DNA of 64,000 bases. Source: Tanytarsus gracilentus. Lineage: Eukaryota; Arthropoda; Insecta; Diptera; Chironomidae. Below the pieces are notes generated by a model. That model did no database searches and was not told the DNA's origin. It saw only the letters and a program-made list of their open reading frames with translations. A program made the position numbers and the translations under genes. Below are positions 42,501 through 50,381 of the stretch, piece by piece; position 1 is the stretch's first letter; every line of letters begins with the position of its first letter. The stretch spans positions 4,622,001-4,686,000 of the forward strand of contig JAXRKN010000044.1 of NCBI GenBank assembly GCA_038502055.1. The letters run 5' to 3'.

Positions 42501-45446
42501 GAAATGTTGAATAATGAAAAAAGTGTTCTCATTCATTTTAATGTCCATTTTTGTTAGATAAAAGTGCTTGAAAATGATCTCCAAATGTGATTCTTTTCTG
42601 AAAACTAGACTGAGGTAGGGAATTTTTTTTCGAGTGAGGTTAAAAAGTCACTCGACAATTTTTCCATTAGTTCTCTCATTGAAAAATTTTCTCGGGGCTT
42701 TTAAATTGAGCAATTTTTCCGAGAGAGGAATTCCATTGAGGACGATCTGTAATTGAGGAGGTTTTTGTGTCGCTCTTTAATATCATCCTGAGGGAGTCAC
42801 AATGAATTCAAGTTTTGCTCTTCTTCGTCTCTCGCAAGCCTTCCATGTGGCAACCGAATTCCACAATTGCAAAGCCACCAGCTCAACTCGAATCGATTCG
42901 AAATGCGAGTGACAGTGTGTTTTGCTTCAGGGATCACATCTCAGAAAGATCGACCATCTAATCTACTCGATAACATCATGTCATGCCTTCATCAAAGTTT
43001 ACAGAGAAATTCATGCCTGAATATATTTTTCACTTGAAGCACCGTAAATCTCTCTTGGGACGTGATGGATGATGTGAATTTTGGTAAGTTTAAGATTAAA
43101 CTTTGGGAGAAGATCAAAAAGCCACAAATAGAAATTATTGGAAGGTTAATTAAGATTTGAGGTTTAATTTCTTGAATTAAAATTTATATTTCGAGTTTTT
43201 GAAAAGAAATAAAAATTTTTTCTCCCGGAAATTTTTAAAGTTATTTTCTCCTTAACTCGACTTGACGTGAAAATACTGTATGAGGAATTATTGATTTATT
43301 TATTTGCACATTACACGTCATCCCGCATCTTGTGATTAAAAAACTTTTCCTTTTTAATACTTTTTAAACTTTTACATCAATGAGTGCTGAAATTTATTTA
43401 AAAAGTAAGGGGAGGAAAAAAAGACAAATTTGACGTTCTCTTAATGCGGTGAAATGGGAGGTAGAGGAAATAAACGATTTGTTGATGCTCCATTGAGCTC
43501 AAATTTGGTTCAATGAGTTTTTTCTATGAAAAAAGTTTTTGGATAAATTTTTGAGGAAATTTTTCAAGATTCTCCTCACAAAAAAGAAGAAGGAAAAAAT
43601 CAAAATATTTAACGATTGTTAATTAAGCATTAAATTTTATAGTCAATTTTAATTATGGCTCAAGCACGTCCGCAAAACACAATGCTTTACCCTCGCAAAA
43701 CGATGTCACTAACTGAGACAGTCAGTTGTTAAATTTTTTATTGACCATAAAAAAAAGTACAAAAAGGTTAATGTTACATGACATGCAGCATTAAGTGTCT
43801 TCCCACTATCCGCATGAGAAATTTAACGCACTTGACGTGTTTACTCGAACTATGTTGTGATTTTATTTGGATTTTATTGTTGACCTTCTTAAAAATAGTT
43901 TCTGAAATAAATTTCAAGAACTAAATTTAAATTTCTATGCTTTAAGAATTTTTATCGATTTTTCAAATTCTCTTTAAAGCTTTTTTATTTTTTTCGTCTG
44001 AAAGTTAATCATCCAGTGAGTGACGGGGTGGAGCGTTTAAAAGCAAGCTAAGCAGAGACAGATAATTGAGCCATTAAGTGACTTTCCATTTTTGATATGC
44101 CTAGGAATTTTTATAAAGCAACCGAAATTAGCATGCGAGAATCAACGCCCTCGCGATGATTTCGGGTGTGAGGAGGAAACAAAGTTCCGGCACCATTTTT
44201 ATGACAAATTGATGATTTACGATCTTTTCTAGTGCCTTCTAAAATGCGATTGTTGAAAATCTCTCTCCTCTCGATATGCCTCGTAGCTTTGAATTTTTAA
44301 TGATCCAGAACGCCCAAATAATCTCGTTGTCATTGTCGGCGTTTACTGTTTGGCACGTACACTAGATGGCTCGTATGAGAACGACAAAGAAATGATGACG
44401 TTTTTGTTGTGACAGAAGACTTTAAAATTTAACGGTTTTTTAATTTAAATTTCAAATAAATTTTTTTCATCCACCAGTAGTTTTTTTAATTCGAATTGAG
44501 ATAAAAGTACAAATTTCCCAGGTTAACAATTATCACCCGTAAAAAATGATAAACATACACAACTCGGCTTTTTGGTAGGTCATTCTCCAATGCAAACAAT
44601 CCGTCCATCATCATTCACGAGTGGGCGGGATGGAGAGCGAGTGAATGGCAGCAGTTTGCCTTTACGGTTCACAATTTTTCTACGAGACGGGACACAGCGC
44701 TTTAAATGGAGATGAAATATGAACAAATTTGTCTTCGACCCAGAGGAGAAAAAAATTCAGAACGAAATAAAACATTTGCACATTTATTGTCATTTTTATT
44801 TTTGAAGGGTCGATGAGACTCAAAGGGAATTTAAAATGAAAATATTTTTATGAATAATTTGCATGATTTTTTTGTGAATATCCTTCAATTTAATTTTTTT
44901 AATTTTTATTAATTTAGAGGTTGCGTTGGTTATTTTCCTTAATTAATCAAACGATTATTTAAATCACAAAGGGAAACAGAAATTTCTTCCATTTTGTATA
45001 TTTTCTATAAAGACTATCAACTATAGTTGATAGATTTTGAAATTTAAGTCGAGATACAAACAGGACTCACAAGTTTTTGAAATTTCAACTTGTATGGAAA
45101 AACTTGTACGGAAAACTTGTATTGAAATATTTCTATTCAAAGGATTTTTCTCTAAATTTTCATTAAAGATTATCCTTAAAAAATTTTCGTTCATAGATGG
45201 AGTAAGGACGAATAATTTTTCTCTCATGCTATTCAAAAGAAAAATTTTCTCTTTATCCTTTTTAAGATTTTAATGCTACTCGAGCTTATAAATTTTCTTG
45301 TGCTTTTCACTCTCATTTAATTCTTTACTAGTAAAAAAGCGATGCATTGAAAATGAAACATGACGAAACGCCCTAATGCTGCGAATTAAAATATAGAATT
45401 TTATGAAAAAAATTTAACAAGATTGAAGTCTCAATTTTAATTAATT
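30597..45446. other. Gene-less AT-rich stretch
   Basis: No recognisable exon is present. The first 250 bases include a GC-rich island (GTGGCAACACCCCACTTGG, 30781-30799) that may be more of the adjoining element. GC-richer pockets occur at about 39,840-40,010, with the palindrome GCGACATGTCGC at 39969-39980, and at about 42,840-42,990, with TCGAATCGATTCGA. These are possible regulatory DNA only. Confidence 0.5.
45014..45033. repeat. Perfect 20-bp palindrome
   Basis: CTATCAACTATAGTTGATAG is a perfect palindrome about 490 bp beyond the stop of the Rab geranylgeranyltransferase gene. No protein-binding role is recognised. Confidence 0.8.
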
Positions 45447-45452
45447 TTTATT
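45447..45452 (-). promoter_or_regulatory. Poly(A) signal for Rab geranylgeranyltransferase alpha
   Basis: AATAAA on the minus strand about 75 nt past the stop codon, the only well-placed canonical signal there. Confidence 0.6.
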
Positions 45453-45525
45453 TTCACGTTCATGATTAAAAAAGCTCAAGCAATTTTTAAAAATCAGTTC
45501 AAATGTATTTTAAAGCACAAATAAT

Positions 45526-47007
45526 TTAATAATTAACATTACAGCCATTGACTAATGCAAACTTGCAGGAATTTTTATTCAATCTCGGATTATTTTCTAA
45601 ATTCACTTCTTTAGCGATCGCCAGATATTGGTTGTAATAAATTGTCGTTAAATCCAATGATGATAGATCAATTTTATCAAAATTATCGCTCGAAATAAAA
45701 TCTTTAAGTTTAACTTCCAAAATCCACTTACTAGCTAAATCAGAATAATAGCCGTAGCGGAGTTCATCGACTTTTTGCAACTTCTTGAGGAATTCTAATG
45801 TTTTTTCATGGTAATGGAATCGATCAATTGATCGCATCAGCAGTGAAGCTGTCAACAATGTCCATTTGCTATCGGGCTCAAACTCAAGGAGTTGATTGCA
45901 TGATTCGAGTTGATTTTTGAGCTCTTCCATGACTGCTGCTCCAAATTCATAGCCAAATGATGGCAATTTAATTCCAATTATTTCATCGTTGACTTTCCTC
46001 GTGTCGAGCACAAATTCTTTGTCTTTTTGAATTATTTTCACATTAATATCGCATGTGACATCAAAATCACCATGCTGCACCCATATGGCATCGCTTCTAT
46101 TGCCACTTAATGATCTCCATGAACTTCCATCGATTGCTGAATTGACAAAAATTTTAATGCCATCACGGTCTAAATCGACAGACTTTGTGAAGGCGATTAA
46201 AGCTTGATTTTTTGTGAGCTTAAAGCATGCAATGTCAAGTTTGGGATCTGAATAGCCGAGAAGCCAACGTTGATAGAACCAAGCCGAAGAGTCATTTGGA
46301 TCAGTGAAAGCAGCGGTTATGACAATTTCAAGCTCCTCTTTTAACTTCTCTTCCGAAATTGGTCTCGACGAGTCTGTCTCGTGTGGATAGAGCAATGGTA
46401 GCAGCTGTGAGCGATAATGCCACGAGGAATAGTTTGAAAAGTTTTTCTGTATTTTCTCATCACAAAACTGATATTCTTTATCAGCTGGTACTTTCGCTTT
46501 GCTCACAACAAATCGACGATAATCCCAGCAGTGAACTGTAAATATAGAAAATGTTAGTATGATGCAATGCGAAAGTAATAGCTTACAATTTCTTTCGTCC
46601 TTCTTCAGATAAAGCGTACAAAGATTTACTTCACGATTCCAATCGGGATTAGGCGAGTTTTCCAAAATCCACACGCGATGATGCCAAGCTCCATAAGATT
46701 TCGGCTGAATTTGAAGACACATTTCAGTAAATCCCAAATCTTTTTCAAAAATCACATTGCTCTCTGGATTTTCGGCTGACATTTTCAGAATGCATTCTCT
46801 CCTTATGTTCCATAGTGTCGAAATATCCGGATTGACACTTAAAATCTTCCCAGCAAGATCCAGCAGCGATGAGTCATACTTTTCTTGAGCACGCAAATTA
46901 AAAATTTTATCCATTCCATTGCGATATGCTTTTGCCTTTAGGTCATGCTCTTTCTTTTTCCTTGCAGCTTCCTCCGCACTTGTTCGAACTTTCAGTCTTC
47001 CGTGCAT
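45526..47007 (-). CDS. RABGGTA: Rab geranylgeranyltransferase (GGTase II) subunit alpha
   Basis: Exons 47007-46587 and 46535-45526 encode 476 residues. This is the alpha subunit of the heterodimer that adds geranylgeranyl groups to C-terminal cysteines of Rab GTPases presented by REP in the cytosol. The N-terminus MHGRLKVRTS is the family hallmark. Prenyltransferase alpha (PFTA) repeats carry their W-x-x-R cores at LWNIRR, WHHRVW, CWDYRRF (about 143-149), SSWHYR and AWFYQRW. A metazoan-type insert domain of beta character follows (roughly 240-350), then a short C-terminus. Vertebrate orthologues are about 567 residues with an LRR tail. Here the LRR part is reduced to about one or two degenerate units (KIDLSSLDLTTI ... 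EVNLENNPRL). The single 51-nt intron is a multiple of three with no stop, so it can be mistaken for coding. Splicing it restores the conserved NFHCWDYRRF. It contains a textbook branch point, TACTAAC. Confidence 0.96.
   Translation of the reverse strand: MHGRLKVRTSAEEAARKKKEHDLKAKAYRNGMDKIFNLRAQEKYDSSLLDLAGKILSVNPDISTLWNIRRECILKMSAENPESNVIFEKDLGFTEMCLQIQPKSYGAWHHRVWILENSPNPDWNREVNLCTLYLKKDERNCKLLLSHCIILTFSIFTVHCWDYRRFVVSKAKVPADKEYQFCDEKIQKNFSNYSSWHYRSQLLPLLYPHETDSSRPISEEKLKEELEIVITAAFTDPNDSSAWFYQRWLLGYSDPKLDIACFKLTKNQALIAFTKSVDLDRDGIKIFVNSAIDGSSWRSLSGNRSDAIWVQHGDFDVTCDINVKIIQKDKEFVLDTRKVNDEIIGIKLPSFGYEFGAAVMEELKNQLESCNQLLEFEPDSKWTLLTASLLMRSIDRFHYHEKTLEFLKKLQKVDELRYGYYSDLASKWILEVKLKDFISSDNFDKIDLSSLDLTTIYYNQYLAIAKEVNLENNPRLNKNSCKFALVNGCNVNY
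46536..46586 (-). other. 51-nt in-frame intron with TACTAAC branch point
   Basis: Donor GTAAGC and acceptor TTTACAG flank 17 stop-free codons. Removing them joins AAT-T to TT-CAC and gives the family-conserved NFHCWDY. Retention would insert 17 residues in the middle of a PFTA helix pair. Confidence 0.9.
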
Positions 47008-47162
47008 TTTTAAATTAAGGAATTAAATTTTTATAAATTTTCTTTGTTTTTGTTTAAACTTCAAATTTTTCCCGCCAGATGTCGCATTTTAGTTTATTTT
47101 GGTTAGAAAAAATTGAATTGCAGAAAAATTAAAATAACGAGGTTTTAATTAAATAATTAAAG
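47008..47162. promoter_or_regulatory. Divergent promoter of RABGGTA and mRpL21, with E2F-like site
   Basis: Only 155 bp separate the two start codons, so core promoter elements must be shared or overlapping. TTTCCCGCC at 47068-47076 matches the E2F consensus TTTSSCGC. No TATA box is obvious, as expected for housekeeping genes. E2F control is inference from the motif alone. Confidence 0.5.
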
Positions 47163-47810
47163 ATGTTTTTGAATAAAATCATCACCTTAACTAGAGCTGC
47201 ACCGAATGTCAACAACCTTACAAGTAAAACGAGCTTAAAATAACTTTAAAATTTAACAAATTTATAACTTTTAGATCTCTTTCAAAAATGTCTGATTTCA
47301 ACAACACCCGCATTTAATAAGCAATTAACAACACCACAATCAGTGGAAATTGTCAAATCTACAGATGAAAAAGATCCAATTAAGAGGATAAATGAGCAAG
47401 TTACAACCGACAATGCCGGTAGACTTTTTGCAATCATCCAGCTGGCGGGTAAGCAGTTTAAAGTAACTGCAGGCGATGTTATTATGATTGAAGGATACTG
47501 TCAGCCAACTAATGGCGATCAAATTCGATTGGAAAAAGTTCTTTTGTGTGGCGGTCAAGATTTCACGCTTATCGGACGACCATTGCTGCAAAGAGGATTA
47601 GTTGATGTTCAAGCGACAATCGTTGAGAAATCATTGACACATACTCGAGTACAGTTTAAGTTCAAGAAGCGCAAGCAATATAGACGAATTAATTTCAATC
47701 GTATGCTCACAACAGTCCTCAGAATCAACTCAATTGAAATCAAAGAACCCGTCGAGAGCAGAAGCGTGAAAATACCTGGAATTGAGAGTTTGTTTCAAAT
47801 GAAAACATAA
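47163..47810 (+). CDS. mRpL21: Mitochondrial large-subunit ribosomal protein L21 (bL21m)
   Basis: Exons 47163-47223 and 47275-47810, with a 51-nt GTAAAA...TTTTAG intron, give 198 residues. The protein is a structural component of the mitoribosome large subunit and binds rRNA in the matrix. The first exon starts MFLNKIITLTRAAP, basic and lacking acidic residues like a mitochondrial targeting peptide. The bL21 domain spans about residues 70-170 (FAIIQLAGKQFKV, GDVIMIE, KVLLCGG, then the basic KFKKRKQYRR segment). Bacterial L21 is about 103 residues; the extra length is the leader and a metazoan extension. Start choice: this ATG is followed by a clean splice to the conserved frame. It is transcribed divergently from RABGGTA and converges with the ATP synthase epsilon gene. 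Confidence 0.95.
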
Positions 47811-47831
47811 ATACTGAAAATATAAGTTTGA

Positions 47832-47837
47832 AATAAA
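47832..47837 (+). promoter_or_regulatory. Poly(A) signal of mRpL21
   Basis: AATAAA 22 nt past the stop. The signal for the opposing gene lies only about 40 bp further on. Confidence 0.7.
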
Positions 47838-47875
47838 GTTTTTAGAATTCGCATAGAAACTTCCAATTTTATAAT

Positions 47876-47881
47876 TTTATT
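47876..47881 (-). promoter_or_regulatory. Poly(A) signal of ATP synthase epsilon
   Basis: AATAAA on the minus strand about 82 nt past the stop. Cleavage 10-30 nt downstream would place the end within the 3' UTR of mRpL21, so the two transcripts abut or overlap. Confidence 0.6.
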
Positions 47882-47962
47882 TCCATGTCAGACACTAGAT
47901 TTTTTTAAGATGGATTTTACAGCATATTAGAATTAACTTAATAGCGGGATGTTCATTCCGAT

Positions 47963-48661
47963 TTAGACGGGCACGTCTTTACCTAAAATGAGAAAGGAAA
48001 TTTGGAATTAGTAAACTGTTTAAAAAAATGATTTTTAAGTGCCGAGTGTTGAAAATTTTTTGACGAGCATTAATAATTTTTGAATTTTCAATTAAAAATT
48101 AACGGAATTTTCAATTTCAAATATTTTTAAACCGTTTAAAGATAGTAAATTTGATCAAATTTGACTCAGCACTAGTCACTCTAAAAATCAAGCACAATTA
48201 AGATCTTATTGAAAGGGTTAATAACACTGTATGCAATTCTTCACACAATCGTGTTAGAAAATGAAAACAAAATCCATGGCAATAGTTTGCCAAGACTCAC
48301 GAATGACTTTTACATTTCATCCTTTAACTTTCTGTATCGTAAAAAATAATTAAAAAATGATAATTTGAAGATACAGCGAGGTGATTTTAATCGCAAACTT
48401 ACGGATTGGCTTGCCATCGACCCATGGAGTGAATCGAATGTGGGAATCATCACGCTTAATTGCTTCTTTTTTAGCGTCCGCCTTAAGTGAGCGACGAAGG
48501 ATTCTGGCAGCGATGTTTGAGTAGTTGATGTAGCTAAAAAGAAAAATAAAAAAAATTAGAGCTGGATCTTTTTTTTCCCCGATTGCATAATTGACGGCGA
48601 TATTTTTATCGTTTTTTCCACTCGATACTCACTTCAAACCGGCTTGTCTCCATGCAGACAT
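47963..48661 (-). CDS. sun: ATP synthase F1 subunit epsilon, mitochondrial (stunted)
   Basis: Three coding exons, 48661-48633, 48533-48403 and 47982-47963, give 59 residues beginning MSAWRQAGLNYINYSNIAAR and ending in GKPIRKDVPV. This is the small epsilon subunit of mitochondrial F1, which packs against gamma and delta in the central stalk. The family motif RFTPWVDGKP is present and the length matches the usual 50-61 residues. In Drosophila the same protein (Stunted) has been reported as a secreted ligand of the receptor Methuselah. I cannot tell whether that role applies here. The last coding exon is only 20 nt long, so the gene is easily missed. Junction phases are consistent: AA|C and C|GT. 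Introns are 99 and 420 nt. Transcribed divergently from the DHRS7B-like gene, 325 bp between start codons. Confidence 0.95.
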
Positions 48662-48986
48662 TGTGAAAGAGTGTAATTAGTTTCGGGTTCACTGAAGAAA
48701 TTCACCAACGAGTTGGAATAAAGCTGGAATCGCTGAATTTAAGAGCGAATGAAAACCTTTTTTTGCAAGAAGACCTGTTATGCAAAAAACAGCTAACTTT
48801 ATTCGAGTTTCATCAAAGTTTAGCGTTTTATTACAAAACACTACCAAGAGGATTAAAAACATTAAAACCAACGCACTCAAGAACTTGCGCAAAAGTGAAC
48901 AAAAAATATTTTTGTAAACATTGTGAAAATAAGTTTAATTTAATTTTAAGAGTTTAAAGTATTAATTAAACCTAAAAAGCGCTTAG
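48662..48986. promoter_or_regulatory. Divergent promoter region of sun and the DHRS7B-like gene
   Basis: This 325-bp interval lies between two start codons facing away from each other. It is AT-rich, with no TATA box at a sensible distance. An open frame across it (plus strand) has no family signature. Confidence 0.45.
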
Positions 48987-50171
48987 ATGGATACCAAAAC
49001 TATTAGGCAAAAGAAACCGGATGCGGGTTTTCTTTATTGGCTGCTAAAACTTATCTCAATTCCATTTTCAATTTACAAATTTTTATTCACGAAAGGTTTC
49101 ATTTATTTTTGAAATATTTTTTTGCAAATTAATTTTAAATTAATTTATTTTAGATGTCAAGAATTCATTGCCTGGAAAAGTTGTGCTTATTACCGGTGCC
49201 AGCTCTGGCTTGGGTGAGATTTAATTTAATCGCCAGTGAAAATTCAAATTAATCCGTTAAATTTTTAAAACTTAGGTGAAGCTATGGCTCATGTATTTTA
49301 TACAGCTGGTTGTAGATTGATTTTAGCTGCACGTCGTCAAGAGGAACTCGAGCGTGTTAAAAAGGATTTGCTTGAAACTCATCCAACAAGCGTATGAATT
49401 TTAAAAATGTCTTTAATAGATTCAAGAATTATCAATATTCCAGATAACTCACATTCCTGTCGTTCTTCAATTGGATCTTACGGATCTGAATTCACTACCT
49501 GATAAAATTAAGCACGTCCTTGGCATTTTCGGTCATATTGACATTTTAGTTAACAACGGTATGTCTTATATGTCAGTTTTAGTCACTTATTATTCATGAA
49601 GCAATTTTACCTAGGTGGCATAAGCATAAGAGAAACCGTAATCAACACGAGCATCGATGTTGACATCAAAATTATGTTAACAAATTATTTTGGAACTGTT
49701 GCACTGACAAAATCCGTTTTGCCTTCGATGATTGCGCGAAAGCAGGGCAGGATTGTGTGCATTGGCAGTGTTCAAGGAAAGTTTGCTATTCCTGATCGAG
49801 CCGCTTACTCTGCTTCTAAGCACGCTCTGCAAGCATTTTGCGATTCTCTTCGCGCTGAAATGGACGAACATAATGTCAAAGTGACTCTCATCTCGCCGGG
49901 TTGGATATCCACGAATTTATCGCTTAACGCGCTCACTGGAAGCGGTGATAGCTATGGCAAAATGGATGATTCAACTGCACAAGGTGCTGACCCCATAGAA
50001 TTAGCACATGAAATTGTGCGTGCCGTACTGAATGACAAAAAAGATGTAGTTTCAGCTTCACTTTCGCCTCGTCTTGCACTTTTGATACGTGCCTTTTGTC
50101 CTTCATTATACTTTTGGATTATGGCAAAACGTGCTCATAAGTTGAGCAAGCAAGCCAACAAGCAAGACTAA
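48987..50171 (+). CDS. DHRS7B: Short-chain dehydrogenase/reductase, DHRS7B-like
   Basis: Exons 48987-49095, 49154-49213, 49276-49391, 49444-49558 and 49615-50171 give 318 residues. The N-terminus has a hydrophobic segment (about 15-35, FLYWLLKLISIPFSIYKFLF), a likely membrane anchor of the ER or peroxisome. The NAD(P)-binding motif TGASSGLG is at 50-57, NNGG (for the usual NNAG) at 132-135, and the catalytic Ser185, Tyr198 and Lys202 (YSASK) are all present, so an active oxidoreductase is expected. Members act on lipids, retinoids or steroids; the DHRS7B branch is linked to ether-lipid synthesis in mammals. The substrate here is unknown. The first intron has a weak donor (GTTTCA), but splicing there gives a continuous frame and the intron otherwise carries stops. 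Converges with the phosphodiesterase gene, 210 bp between stop codons. Confidence 0.92.
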
Positions 50172-50176
50172 ATAAA
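50171..50176 (+). promoter_or_regulatory. Possible poly(A) signal overlapping the DHRS7B-like stop
   Basis: AATAAA starts at the last base of the stop codon. It would give a very short 3' UTR. An ATTAAA at about 50,257 is an alternative. Confidence 0.35.
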
Positions 50177-50275
50177 TAGGGTGATATCATGTGATAAGGT
50201 GATAGATATATGGTGTGGCATCAGTAAAATTAAATATTTCCATGACAATTTTCACATTAAAACATAAAGTTCTTC

Positions 50276-50281
50276 TTTATT
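50276..50281 (-). promoter_or_regulatory. Poly(A) signal of the PDE10-like gene
   Basis: AATAAA on the minus strand about 100 nt past the stop at 50382, inside the short convergent gap with the DHRS7B-like gene. Confidence 0.6.
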
Positions 50282-50381
50282 TCAAACATTTAAAGCTTTG
50301 GTTCACATTAATTTTTAAATTCATGTTCAATGTCTTATCAATCAGATAAAAATCTAGATAAGAGTTCAAAAAAAATTCACT

